A DNA stretch of 33,752 nucleotides from Oscillospiraceae bacterium (GTDB taxonomy: Bacteria > Bacillota > Clostridia > Oscillospirales > Ruminococcaceae). Below are positions 1 to 10,862 of this stretch, one piece after another (the first letter of the stretch is position 1; each line of letters begins with the position of its first letter). Below the pieces are notes generated by a model. It saw only the letters and a program-made list of their open reading frames with translations, was not told the DNA's origin and ran no database searches. The stretch covers positions 1 through 33,752 of the forward strand of contig JALEQE010000042.1 in NCBI GenBank assembly GCA_022766825.1, read 5' to 3'. A program made the translations under genes and the position numbers.

Positions 1-8
1 TATAGTGC

Positions 9-185
9 GTTCGCCTTTTTGTGCGGCACGTCCTGTGCCGCTTTGGCGAACGCCTTCCGACTTCGTGTCGGCGGCAGATTGTACAAATTGAGCGCAGGTG
101 GGCTGGTCTGTCGGTCAGCCCCTCTGGCACTGCGTGCCACCTCCCCCAGCAGGGGGAGACACGCCCATCAAGCGAAATTTGTACA
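9..185. repeat. Composite palindromic intergenic element made of successive hairpins
   Basis: Nested inverted repeats GTTCGCC(9-15)/GGCGAAC(45-51) and GCGGCAC(23-29)/GTGCCGC(35-41); GGCAC(126-130)/GTGCC(134-138); CTCCCCC(141-147)/GGGGGAG(152-158); TGTACAAATT(80-89)/AATTTGTACA(176-185) enclosing the inner hairpins. No convincing coding content. Confidence 0.6.
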
Positions 186-317
186 CGCATTATGCGCTTC
201 GCGCAAAACGCTATGACGGAAAATATGCAAGCAAAGCGCGAGACGACGGCAACGTCGTCTGAGCAAAGGCGTTAGCCGTTAATTGTGCGGTGTTGCCTAT
301 AGTTTACTTCATAGCAC

Positions 318-357
318 AAAAAAGCTTGATTCCCCATTACGGGATTCAAGCTTTTTT
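318..357. terminator. Bidirectional intrinsic terminator
   Basis: AAAAAAGCTTGA / TCAAGCTTTTTT stem with inner TCCC/GGGA; downstream of the minus-strand HAD gene. Confidence 0.8.
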
Positions 358-380
358 AATATTCGGATTAAATTATCAAA

Positions 381-1055
381 TCACATCCGGGTAACTTGTT
401 TAAATGTGAGGATATCGTTGATATTATTGGTAAAATCGCCGATATTTTCAGAGTAAAAATCAGCGGTTTTCTTAAGTTCGTCCTGTTCTTTTTCGGATAT
501 GTCCTTTACCGCCGCGGTTGCAAAGCCTGCTTTCTTTGCTGTTCTGACCGCGAACAGCGAATCCTCAAATACAATGGTTTCTTCCGGTATAGCATATATA
601 AGGTCGGCGGCTGCGAGGAAAACATCCGGGGAGATTTTGGATCCGTAATCGGAACAGCTCACCGCGCCTTCAAAGAAATCGCTCACACCGAGCCGCATAA
701 GCGCGTTCATTCCAAGGCGCTCGTTGCCTGCTGTCGCAATGCTCATATGAACGCAATGAGAGTGCAGAGCCGCCAATAGTTTTGAAGCGCCGTCCTTCAA
801 CCGCACCTCTTCCGTGTAGTATTTCTCCGTCATTCTGGTAATGTGTCGCAAAATTTCTTCCGAGGAATAAGGTATATTATATTCTCGGTGAAGATAACGT
901 GCGCTTTCAAGCATAGTCATTTCATTCAATTTCTCGGACAGTCCGACTTCCGGTGTTTTGCCGATGTATTTCAGATAACGTTCGCCGAGCGTTCGCCACA
1001 TTTCCGAAGAGTCCAACAGTGTGCCGTCCAAATCAAATATCGCGAATTTAATCAT
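381..1055 (-). CDS. HAD-superfamily hydrolase (beta-phosphoglucomutase-like phosphatase)
   Basis: N-terminal FAIFDLDGTLLDS motif I, later IVFEDSLFAVRTAKKAG motif. Confidence 0.9.
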   Translation of the reverse strand: MIKFAIFDLDGTLLDSSEMWRTLGERYLKYIGKTPEVGLSEKLNEMTMLESARYLHREYNIPYSSEEILRHITRMTEKYYTEEVRLKDGASKLLAALHSHCVHMSIATAGNERLGMNALMRLGVSDFFEGAVSCSDYGSKISPDVFLAAADLIYAIPEETIVFEDSLFAVRTAKKAGFATAAVKDISEKEQDELKKTADFYSENIGDFTNNINDILTFKQVTRM

Positions 1056-1086
1056 AACAACCGCCCCCCGATATTATTTATTGAAA

Positions 1087-2259
<1,173 letters not shown>

Positions 2260-2367
2260 TTAACACATTTTAGCGACTTGTGAGTAATTTTCAGCGTTAC
2301 ATCATTGTTTTTCGCCGTATTGCCCAAATCTGACTATATTATGTTGTGAATTATGCCAAACGTAAAA

Positions 2368-2391
2368 GCCGCCGTTCGCAAGAACGGCGGC
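2368..2391 (-). terminator. Intrinsic terminator downstream of tuf
   Basis: GCCGCCGTTC/GAACGGCGGC stem followed on the minus strand by a short T run. Confidence 0.75.
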
Positions 2392-2416
2392 AAAATAGAT
2401 TTAATGAATCCGTAAA

Positions 2417-3655
2417 TTAAGCGTTGATCTTAGTAACAACACCTGAACCAACGGTGTGACCGCCCTCACGAATAGCGAAGCGGAGACCTTCCTCGATAGC
2501 GATAGGAGTGATAAGCTCAACATCCATTACAACGTTATCGCCGGGCATGCACATTTCCTTGTCAGCAGGAAGAGTGATTACGCCGGTAACGTCTGTTGTT
2601 CTGAAGAAGAACTGCGGACGATAGTTGGAAACGAACGGAGTGTGACGACCGCCCTCTTCCTTCTTAAGAACGTAAACCTGACCCTGGAACTTGGTGTGCG
2701 GGTGGATAGAACCGGGTTTGCAGAGAACCTGACCACGCTCGATCTGATCACGAGTGATACCACGGAGCAGAGCACCGATGTTGTAGCCTGCGATAGCCTC
2801 GTCAAGAGTCTTGTGGAACATTTCAAGACCGGTAACAACAGTCTGCTTGGGCTCATCGGTAAGACCGGTGATTTCAACAGTATCGTTAACCTTGCAAACA
2901 CCACGCTCAACACGGCCGGTAGCAACAGTACCACGACCGGAAATAGTCATAGTATCTTCAACAGGCATCAGGAACGGCTTTTCCTCATCTCTCTCAGGAG
3001 CAGGAATGTATTCGTCAACAGCGTCCATCAGCTTCTTGATGCAAGCGTACTCGGGAGCGTCGGGATCCTTGGATTCAGAGCTCAGAGCCTTGTAAGCGGA
3101 ACCGTAGATAACGGGAATATCGTCACCGGGGAAGCCGTTCTTGGAAAGCTCATCGCGGATATCCATCTCAACGAGTTCGAGCATCTCAGAGTTCTTGTAC
3201 TCGCCGGTAGCTGCATCATATTCGCAGTCATCAACGTCATCGCACTTGTTTACGAAAACAACCATTGCGGGAACGCCAACCTGACGAGCGAGCAGGATGT
3301 GCTCCTTGGTCTGAGCCATAGGACCGTCAGTACCTGCAACAACGAGGATAGCGCCATCCATCTGAGCTGCACCGGTGATCATGTTCTTGATGTAGTCAGC
3401 GTGGCCGGGGCAGTCAACGTGTGCGTAGTGACGCTTTTCAGTCTTGTACTCAACGTGTGCGGTATTGATTGTGATACCACGTTCTCTCTCCTCGGGAGCC
3501 TTATCGATCATATCGTATGCTTCAAACTGAGCCTGACCCTTGAGTGAGAGCCACTTTGTGATAGCTGCAGTAAGGGTGGTTTTGCCGTGGTCTACGTGAC
3601 CGATAGTACCGATGTTTACGTGCGGTAAGCTGGAATCATATTTTTCCTTTGCCAT
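2417..3655 (-). CDS. tuf: Translation elongation factor Tu
   Basis: [49 protein letters not shown] motifs. Confidence 0.98.
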   Translation of the reverse strand: MAKEKYDSSLPHVNIGTIGHVDHGKTTLTAAITKWLSLKGQAQFEAYDMIDKAPEERERGITINTAHVEYKTEKRHYAHVDCPGHADYIKNMITGAAQMDGAILVVAGTDGPMAQTKEHILLARQVGVPAMVVFVNKCDDVDDCEYDAATGEYKNSEMLELVEMDIRDELSKNGFPGDDIPVIYGSAYKALSSESKDPDAPEYACIKKLMDAVDEYIPAPERDEEKPFLMPVEDTMTISGRGTVATGRVERGVCKVNDTVEITGLTDEPKQTVVTGLEMFHKTLDEAIAGYNIGALLRGITRDQIERGQVLCKPGSIHPHTKFQGQVYVLKKEEGGRHTPFVSNYRPQFFFRTTDVTGVITLPADKEMCMPGDNVVMDVELITPIAIEEGLRFAIREGGHTVGSGVVTKINA

Positions 3656-3681
3656 TGGTATTTCCTCCTTAAATTCAACTC

Positions 3682-3693
3682 GGACTTTCGTCC
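3682..3693 (-). other. GNRA-type (GAAA) tetraloop hairpin in the tuf leader
   Basis: Minus strand GGAC-GAAA-GTCC between the predicted tuf promoter and RBS. Confidence 0.4.
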
Positions 3694-3712
3694 ATATAAA
3701 TACTACAATAAT

Positions 3713-3741
3713 ATTTTACCATATTTTGCGGAAAAAATCAA
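3713..3741 (-). promoter_or_regulatory. Predicted tuf-specific sigma-A promoter
   Basis: Minus strand TTGATT (3741-3736), 17 bp spacer, TAAAAT (3718-3713). Confidence 0.6.
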
Positions 3742-3790
3742 GAGGTTTTCCTTGTTATCCGCAAATATTCCGGTTTAAATACAAGTGAAA

Positions 3791-5878
3791 TCAGTCGTTC
3801 TGCTTGCGCTTGGACATAATTGTCTCTGCAACAGACTTTGGAACTTCAACATAGCTGTGGGGTTCCATTACATACTGACCGCGTCCTTGTGTCTTGGAAC
3901 GCAGATCGTTGGAGTAGCCGAACATCTCTGACAACGGAACAAGCGCAGTAACCTGCTCGGAACCGTTGCGGGATTCCTGACCTTGGATCTGACCGCGGCG
4001 AGAAGTGAGGTCGCCGATAACCGTACCGGTGTAATCGGACGGGCAAACAACAACAACCTTCATAATCGGTTCGAGGATAATCGAGTGAGCCTGTTTGAGA
4101 GCTTCCTTGATAGCCATTGAACCCGCGATCTTAAACGCCATTTCAGACGAGTCGACTTCGTGATAAGAACCGTCGTACAGAGATACCTTGATATCAACAA
4201 CGGGATAGCCTGCGAGAACGCCGGCGTTCAATGCGCCCTGGATACCTGCGTCAACCGCGGGAATAAATTCCTTCGGGATTGCGCCGCCGACTACATCGTT
4301 CGAGAACTCGTAGCCCTTGCCGCTTTCATTCGGCTCAACACGAATCTTAACGTGACCGTACTGACCGGAACCGCCTGACTGACGCTTGTACTTCATATCA
4401 ATATCGGCATTGCCTGTGATTGTTTCCTTATAAGCAACCTGAGGCGCGCCAACGTTTGCTTCAACCTTGAACTCACGCAAAAGTCTGTCTACGATGATTT
4501 CGAGGTGAAGTTCGCCCATACCGGCGATAATTGTCTGACCTGTTTCCTGGTTTGTCCAGGTCTTGAATGTCGGGTCTTCCTCGGCAAGCTTTGCAAGAGC
4601 AAGGCTCATCTTTTCCTGACCTGCTTTGGTCTTCGGCTCGATAGCCAAATCAATAACAGGCTCGGGGAAGTCCATCTGTTCAAGAATGATTGGGTGTGCG
4701 GGATCGCAGAAAGTATCGCCTGTTGTGGTGTACTTTGTACCTACAACCGCCGCAATATCGCCGCACGGACAAGCGTCTATATCCTGTCTGTGGTTCGCGT
4801 GCATCTGCAAAATACGTCCCATACGCTCGTTCTTGTCCTTGGTTGAGTTGAGAATGGTTGTACCTGCCTCAACATAACCGGAATAAACTCTGAAGAAGCA
4901 GAGCTTACCAACGAACGGGTCTGTCGCGATTTTGAACGCCAACGCAGAGAACGGCTGATCGTCGCCGGGGTGACGGTCCTCTTCCTCGCCTGTATCGGGG
5001 TTTGTACCCTTGATAGCGGGGATATCCAAGGGTGACGGCATATAGTCAACGATAGCGTCGAGCAGTTTCTGTACGCCCTTGTTTCTGTAAGAAGTACCGC
5101 AGGTTACGGGAACGAACTTGTTCTCGATAGTACCCTTACGGATAACCTTCTTAATCTCCTCGGTCGTGAAGTCCGCACCCTCGTTTTCGAGGTAGCGTTC
5201 CATAAGTTCGTCATCAAGTTCCGCAACCTTTTCGAGCAGGTTTGCGCGGTACTCTTCCGCCTTATCCTTCATATCATCGGGGATTTCCTCAACTCTCATA
5301 TCCTTGCCGAGGTCATCATAATAGATGTCCGCCTTCATCTCAATGAGGTCGATAATTCCCTTAAAGCTGTCCTCAGCGCCGATGGGGAGCTGAATCGGAA
5401 CAGCGTTGCACTTCAGTCTGTCGTGCATCATATCCACAACATTATAGAAGTTCGCGCCCATAATGTCCATCTTATTTACATAAGCCATTCTGGGAACGTG
5501 ATAGTTGTCCGCCTGACGCCAAACCGTCTCGGACTGCGGCTCAACGCCGCCCTTTGCGCAAAATACGGTAACAGAGCCATCAAGAACTCTCAAGGAACGC
5601 TGAACCTCAACTGTGAAGTCAACGTGGCCGGGAGTATCGATAATGTTGATACGGTGACCTTTCCAGAAAGCTGTTGTCGCAGCAGAGGTAATTGTGATAC
5701 CTCTTTCCTGTTCCTGAGCCATCCAGTCCATTGTTGCAGCGCCGTCGTGTGTTTCACCGATTTTATGGTTAATACCGGTGTAGAACAGAATACGCTCTGT
5801 GGTAGTGGTTTTACCTGCATCAATGTGAGCCATGATACCAATATTACGCGTCATTTCAAGAGAAACGTCTCTTTTCAT
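3791..5878 (-). CDS. fusA: Translation elongation factor G
   Basis: [45 protein letters not shown]; str operon position. Confidence 0.98.
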   Translation of the reverse strand: MKRDVSLEMTRNIGIMAHIDAGKTTTTERILFYTGINHKIGETHDGAATMDWMAQEQERGITITSAATTAFWKGHRINIIDTPGHVDFTVEVQRSLRVLDGSVTVFCAKGGVEPQSETVWRQADNYHVPRMAYVNKMDIMGANFYNVVDMMHDRLKCNAVPIQLPIGAEDSFKGIIDLIEMKADIYYDDLGKDMRVEEIPDDMKDKAEEYRANLLEKVAELDDELMERYLENEGADFTTEEIKKVIRKGTIENKFVPVTCGTSYRNKGVQKLLDAIVDYMPSPLDIPAIKGTNPDTGEEEDRHPGDDQPFSALAFKIATDPFVGKLCFFRVYSGYVEAGTTILNSTKDKNERMGRILQMHANHRQDIDACPCGDIAAVVGTKYTTTGDTFCDPAHPIILEQMDFPEPVIDLAIEPKTKAGQEKMSLALAKLAEEDPTFKTWTNQETGQTIIAGMGELHLEIIVDRLLREFKVEANVGAPQVAYKETITGNADIDMKYKRQSGGSGQYGHVKIRVEPNESGKGYEFSNDVVGGAIPKEFIPAVDAGIQGALNAGVLAGYPVVDIKVSLYDGSYHEVDSSEMAFKIAGSMAIKEALKQAHSIILEPIMKVVVVCPSDYTGTVIGDLTSRRGQIQGQESRNGSEQVTALVPLSEMFGYSNDLRSKTQGRGQYVMEPHSYVEVPKSVAETIMSKRKQND

Positions 5879-5899
5879 AAATTCCTCCGTAATAAACTG

Positions 5900-6370
5900 T
5901 TACCACTTGAAATGTGCGAATGCCTTGTTAGCTTCCGCCATCTTGTGAGTATCATCGCGCTTCTTGACTGCTCCGCCCTGATTGTTCAGCGCGTCGCAGA
6001 TCTCGTTTGCGAGTCTTTCTTTCATAGTTTTTTCGCTTCTCTGACGGCTGTATGTTGTTATCCAACGCAGACCGAGAGTGCGTCTTCTTTCGGGGCGAAC
6101 CTCCATAGGAACCTGATAAGTCGCACCGCCGACACGTCTTGCTTTAACCTCCAGACGAGGCATAATGTTCTCCATTGCCTCCTCGAAAGCCTCGAGAGCG
6201 TCTTTGCCGGTCTTCTCGGCAACTATCTCGAACGCGCCGTAAAAGATTTTCTGGGCTACGCCCTTCTTTCCGTCAAGCATGATGTTATTGATCAGTCTTG
6301 TAACAAGCTCCGAACCGTAAAGCGGATCCGGCAGAACCTCACGCTTGGGGACATTACCTCTTCTTGGCAC
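5900..6370 (-). CDS. rpsG: 30S ribosomal protein S7
   Basis: [37 protein letters not shown]. Confidence 0.97.
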   Translation of the reverse strand: MPRRGNVPKREVLPDPLYGSELVTRLINNIMLDGKKGVAQKIFYGAFEIVAEKTGKDALEAFEEAMENIMPRLEVKARRVGGATYQVPMEVRPERRRTLGLRWITTYSRQRSEKTMKERLANEICDALNNQGGAVKKRDDTHKMAEANKAFAHFKW

Positions 6371-6459
6371 TTTAACTTCCCTCCTTCATAATAATGAAAA
6401 TCATAGGTACTCGAAAGCACTGTACTCTCCCGATATGCCAACAAGCGGCTTTTTATCGT

Positions 6460-6483
6460 GTACCGGAACATCTGTTCCGGTAC
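6460..6483 (-). other. Perfect inverted repeat in the rpsL-rpsG intercistronic region
   Basis: GTACCGGAACA(6460-6470) TC TGTTCCGGTAC(6473-6483); not followed by a T run like a standard terminator. Confidence 0.6.
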
Positions 6484-6521
6484 TTTCAAAAAACACTGCC
6501 ATTGTTGGCGTCTGGAATGAA

Positions 6522-6947
6522 TTACGCCTTCTTACCTGCCTTCGGACGCTTAGCTCCGTACTTAGAGCGTCCCTGCATTCTCTTGTCAACACCCTGTGCG
6601 TCAAGAGTTCCTCTTATGATGTGATAACGCACACCGGGGAGATCCTTAACACGTCCGCCTCTGATAAGTACAACGGAGTGTTCCTGCAGTTTGTGTCCGA
6701 TACCGGGGATATAAGCCGTAACCTCATAACCGTTAGAGATCTTAACTCTGGCAACTTTTCTCATTGCGGAGTTAGGCTTTTTCGGGGTCTGTGTACGAAC
6801 CGCCGTGCACACGCCTCTCTTCTGAGGGGAGTGCTGGTCGATCTGCTCCTTATGCAGGGTGTTGAAGCCGTGCTGAAGAGCAGGCGCCTTTGACTTTTTC
6901 GTGGATACCTCGCGTCCCTTGCGGACAAGCTGGTTAAACGTTGGCAC
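6522..6947 (-). CDS. rpsL: 30S ribosomal protein S12 (GTG start; ORF track extends too far upstream)
   Basis: [13 protein letters not shown] start, [30 protein letters not shown] at about 6963-6957 upstream of GTG at 6947. Confidence 0.96.
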   Translation of the reverse strand: MPTFNQLVRKGREVSTKKSKAPALQHGFNTLHKEQIDQHSPQKRGVCTAVRTQTPKKPNSAMRKVARVKISNGYEVTAYIPGIGHKLQEHSVVLIRGGRVKDLPGVRYHIIRGTLDAQGVDKRMQGRSKYGAKRPKAGKKA

Positions 6948-7063
6948 TGTTTTTTCACCTCCAATAAAATTATAACCGTGAAATACCACTGTGATACCTC
7001 ACCGTGTGTTATTATTTCCTTTTTTCAAGAAATATACTCTCCGCGAGCATAACACACTTATTT

Positions 7064-7092
7064 ATTATAGTACAAAAAGTCCCTTTTGTCAA
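7064..7092 (-). promoter_or_regulatory. Consensus sigma-A promoter of the rpsL-rpsG-fusA(-tuf) operon
   Basis: Minus strand TTGACA (7092-7087), 17 bp, TATAAT (7069-7064). Confidence 0.8.
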
Positions 7093-7125
7093 TAGCTTTT
7101 TTCAAACTTTGTTACAAAAGGGACT
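7078..7125 (-). terminator. Intrinsic terminator of rpoBC
   Basis: Minus strand AGTCCCTTTTGT (7125-7114), 24-nt loop, ACAAAAGGGACT (7089-7078), then TTTTTG. Confidence 0.75.
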
Positions 7126-7186
7126 AAAATACATTATTAAATTATTTTCGTTGTGCAGTTTTACCAACTGCCTGACCGGTCATCTG

Positions 7187-10100
7187 TCAAACCGATTGAT
7201 CGTCGGAAGGCGCGGTTTCTGTTTCCTGAGCTGTTGTTTCAGAAATTGTCTCGGCTTTTTCTGCCTCTTCTTTTGCCTTTTCCGCCGCCGCTTCTTCCTG
7301 TGCCAGCAAACCCGTACCTGCGGGAATAAGCTTGCCTATGATGATGTTTTCCTTCAAGCCGGTAAGAGGATCCACCTTTCCGCGCATTGCCGCTTCGGTG
7401 AGTACCTTTGTTGTTTCTTGGAACGACGCCGCTGACATAAAGCTGTCCGTTGCCAAAGATGCCTTTGTGATACCGAGCAATACCGGTTCGCTTGTCGGGT
7501 AGGTTACTTCCTCGCCGCTTGCCTCACGCTCTTTCAGCTTGTCAATAGCTTCGGCGTATTCCTTTTTGCCGACAACAGAGCCTGTAAGAAGATTTGTGCT
7601 GCCCGCGTCAAGAACGCGTACTTTTCTCATCATCTGGCGCACGATTACTTCGATATGCTTATCGTTGATATCAACACCCTGAGTGCGGTATACTTTCTGA
7701 ACCTCGCTGATTATATAGTTTTCAACAGCCTTATCACCCTTGATTGCCAAAAGCTCTGTCGGGTTGATAGCGCCTTCTGTCAGCGGATCTCCCGCTTCAA
7801 CGTGGTCGCCGTCCTGAACTTTCGGGCGATAGCCGAACGGAACGGGGTAAGCCTCTTCCGTACCGTCATCGGACGTAATAATCGCGTGACGTGTTTTCTT
7901 GATTTCCTCAAATCTTACCGTACCGGAGATCTTTGTAATGATTGCCGCGTTTTTCGGGTGGCGGCTCTCGAACAGTTCTTCAACACGCGGCAGACCCTGT
8001 GTGATATCTTCCGCGTTTGCGATACCGCCCGTGTGGAAGTTACGCATTGTAAGCTGTGTACCGGGTTCACCGATAGACTGTGCCGCGATCGTACCGACCG
8101 CTTCGCCGCGGTTTATCAGCTGACCGTTTGCCAGTGACATTCCGTAGCATCTCGCGCACACGCCATTGCGCAGTTCGCATGTCAGAACGGAGCGTACTTT
8201 GACTCTTTCAACACCTGTTTTTACAATCTTTTCCGCGTCCGCGTCGTTAAGCATTTTATCTCTGCTTATCGTGAACGAATTATCGGGAGCTACAAAATCT
8301 TCCGCAAGGAAGCGTCCGACAAGACGTTCAGACAGTTTTTCAACCGGCTCGTTGCCTTCACGGATCTCGTAGACTTCAATACCGTTTGTCGTGCCGCAGT
8401 CGTCGCCGCGAATGATGACTTCCTGAGCTACGTCAACAAGACGTCTTGTCAGGTAACCGGAGTCTGCCGTACGGAGCGCGGTATCCGCCAAGCCCTTACG
8501 AGCACCACGGGAGGAGATGAAGTATTCCAGTACGTTAAGACCTTCACGGTAGTTGGCTCTGATAGGCATTTCGATGGTTTCACCGGACGTGTTCGCAATA
8601 AGTCCGCGCATTCCGGCAAGCTGTCTGATCTGAGCCGCCGAACCACGCGCGCCGGAGTCTGCCATCATAAAGATGTTGTTATACTGATCAAGGTTTGCGG
8701 TAAGCGCATTGGAAACATCATCGGTAGCCTTGTTCCAGATCTGGACAAACTTTTCTTTGCGTTCGCTGTTGGAGATGAAACCGCGGTTGAACTGTTTGTT
8801 GATCTTAGCTATCGACGCGTCTGCGTCTGCCAGGATTTCCGCTTTCTGAGGCGGGATTTCCGCGTCGCAGACCGCAACTGTAATACCCGATTTTGTCGAG
8901 TATTTATATCCCATTGCCTTGATTTTATCCAGCACCTGTGCGGTAGTAGCTGTGCCGTGAATCTTAAGGCAGCGGTCGATGATTTGACCGAGCTGTTTCT
9001 TGCCGACCTTGAAGCCGATTTCGTAATCCAGCTGATGATCAGGATCGGTTCTGTCAACATAGCCGAGATCTTGCGGAATATGCTCGTTGAAGATGATGCG
9101 TCCGGGAGTTGTGGAAACAATTCTCGTAATCACCTGATCGCCGAGATCCTTTGTAACGCGGACTTTGATTGCCGCGTGGATTGTTATAATGCCGTCCTGA
9201 TACGCCATAATCGCTTCGTTGGCGTCACGGAATACCTTGCCTTCGCCCTTTTCGCCTGCTTTGTCAATTGTCAGGTAATAAGAACCCAATACCATATCCT
9301 GTGTAGGAACGGTAACAGGCTTACCGTCTGAAGGTTTAAGCAGGTTCTTGGCCGCGAGCATAAGCGTTTTCGCTTCGTTCTGAGCTTCCTTTGAAAGCGG
9401 CAGATGTACCGCCATCTGGTCGCCGTCGAAGTCCGCGTTGAACGCTGTGCAGCAGAGCGGGTGGAGCTTTATCGCACGTCCTTCAACGAGGACGGGAGAA
9501 AATGCCTGAATACCGAGTCTGTGAAGTGTAGGCGCACGGTTGAGGAGTACGGGGTGATCCTTGATTACGTTTTCCAAAGAGTCCCAAACCTCATCATCGG
9601 CGCGCTCAACTTTTTTCTTTGCCTGTTTGATGTTCGCAACGCCGTTTTTCACAAGGTCGTGAAGAACAAACGGTTTGAACAATTCAAGCGCCATTTCCTT
9701 CGGCAGACCACACTGATCCATTTTAAGCTCAGGGCCTACGACGATAACCGAACGTCCCGAATAGTCAACACGCTTACCGAGCAGGTTCTGACGGAAACGT
9801 CCCTGCTTACCTTTAAGCATATCCGACAGCGATTTGAGCGGACGGTTGTTTGAGCCTGTGTAAGCTCTTCCGTGGCGTCCGTTGTCTATAAGCGCGTCAA
9901 CTGCTTCCTGCAACATACGCTTTTCGTTACGTACGATAAGGTCGGGGGCTTTTTTCGCCAGCAGATCCTTAAGTCTGTTGTTTCTCATTATTACCTTGCG
10001 GTAAAGCTCGTTGAGGTCGGAAGTAGCGTAACGTCCGCCGTCAAGCTGTACCATAGGTCTTATATCCGGGGGAATAACGGGGATACAGTCAAGTATCATC

Positions 10101-10783
10101 CATTCGGGGCGGTTGCCGCTTGCGCGGAACGCTTCGATTACGTCAAGGCGACGCAGGAGCTTTACCTGTTTCTGTCCCGCGGAAGTTGTTTCAAGCTCCG
10201 CTTTCAGTTCTTCTGCAAGCTCGTCAAGGTTGATTTCCGCCAAGAGTTCCTTGATAGCTTCCGCACCCATACCGGCACGGAAAGTGTCTATTCCCGCGAA
10301 TTTTGCCTTATATTGGCTGTATTCTTCCTCGGTGAGGAGCTGTTTTTTTACAAGTCCGGTTTTTTCACCCGGATCTATTACAATATATCTTGTAAAGTAA
10401 AGAACCTCTTCAAGCTTCTTAGGAGTAAGATCCAGCACCTGTCCTATTCTGGACGGAGTACCTTTATAATACCATATATGCGATACGGGAGCCGCCAGTT
10501 CGATATGTCCCATACGCTCGCGGCGAACCTTGCTACGTGTTACTTCAACGCCGCACTTTTCGCATATCTTCCCCTTGAATCTGATTCTTTTGTACTTTCC
10601 GCAGTTGCACTCCCAGTCCTTCTGCGGGCCGAAAATTCTTTCGCAGAACAGACCGAATTTTTCGGGTTTCTGACTGCGGTAATTGATAGTTTCGGGGCGC
10701 TGGACTTCTCCGTGCGACCACGCTCTGATCTGTTCCGGAGACGCCAGTCCGATCTTCATAGATTCAAAAACACTAAATCCCAT
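7187..10783 (-). CDS. rpoC: DNA-directed RNA polymerase subunit beta'
   Basis: [23 protein letters not shown] zinc site and catalytic [12 protein letters not shown]. Confidence 0.98.
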   Translation of the reverse strand: MGFSVFESMKIGLASPEQIRAWSHGEVQRPETINYRSQKPEKFGLFCERIFGPQKDWECNCGKYKRIRFKGKICEKCGVEVTRSKVRRERMGHIELAAPVSHIWYYKGTPSRIGQVLDLTPKKLEEVLYFTRYIVIDPGEKTGLVKKQLLTEEEYSQYKAKFAGIDTFRAGMGAEAIKELLAEINLDELAEELKAELETTSAGQKQVKLLRRLDVIEAFRASGNRPEWMILDCIPVIPPDIRPMVQLDGGRYATSDLNELYRKVIMRNNRLKDLLAKKAPDLIVRNEKRMLQEAVDALIDNGRHGRAYTGSNNRPLKSLSDMLKGKQGRFRQNLLGKRVDYSGRSVIVVGPELKMDQCGLPKEMALELFKPFVLHDLVKNGVANIKQAKKKVERADDEVWDSLENVIKDHPVLLNRAPTLHRLGIQAFSPVLVEGRAIKLHPLCCTAFNADFDGDQMAVHLPLSKEAQNEAKTLMLAAKNLLKPSDGKPVTVPTQDMVLGSYYLTIDKAGEKGEGKVFRDANEAIMAYQDGIITIHAAIKVRVTKDLGDQVITRIVSTTPGRIIFNEHIPQDLGYVDRTDPDHQLDYEIGFKVGKKQLGQIIDRCLKIHGTATTAQVLDKIKAMGYKYSTKSGITVAVCDAEIPPQKAEILADADASIAKINKQFNRGFISNSERKEKFVQIWNKATDDVSNALTANLDQYNNIFMMADSGARGSAAQIRQLAGMRGLIANTSGETIEMPIRANYREGLNVLEYFISSRGARKGLADTALRTADSGYLTRRLVDVAQEVIIRGDDCGTTNGIEVYEIREGNEPVEKLSERLVGRFLAEDFVAPDNSFTISRDKMLNDADAEKIVKTGVERVKVRSVLTCELRNGVCARCYGMSLANGQLINRGEAVGTIAAQSIGEPGTQLTMRNFHTGGIANAEDITQGLPRVEELFESRHPKNAAIITKISGTVRFEEIKKTRHAIITSDDGTEEAYPVPFGYRPKVQDGDHVEAGDPLTEGAINPTELLAIKGDKAVENYIISEVQKVYRTQGVDINDKHIEVIVRQMMRKVRVLDAGSTNLLTGSVVGKKEYAEAIDKLKEREASGEEVTYPTSEPVLLGITKASLATDSFMSAASFQETTKVLTEAAMRGKVDPLTGLKENIIIGKLIPAGTGLLAQEEAAAEKAKEEAEKAETISETTAQETETAPSDDQSV

Positions 10784-10862
10784 ATTTACCTCTTATCTAA
10801 AATCCGCCAATCTGCCGCGCGGCGCGCGGCAATCGGATACCGTTCAAACGTTCCGAAAACGA

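Noticed and set aside
19-275. Overlapping small ORFs of 65 and 84 aa in the first 275 bp
   Set aside because: They read through the palindromic repeat; translations such as CHLPQQGETR look like spurious annotations of intergenic repeats.
2456-3547. 363-aa plus-strand ORF antisense to tuf
   Set aside because: Shadow ORF caused by the strong codon bias of tuf; no RBS or recognisable domain.
5423-6391. 322-aa plus-strand ORF antisense to fusA/rpsG
   Set aside because: Entirely opposite to highly conserved genes; composition is a reverse-complement artefact.
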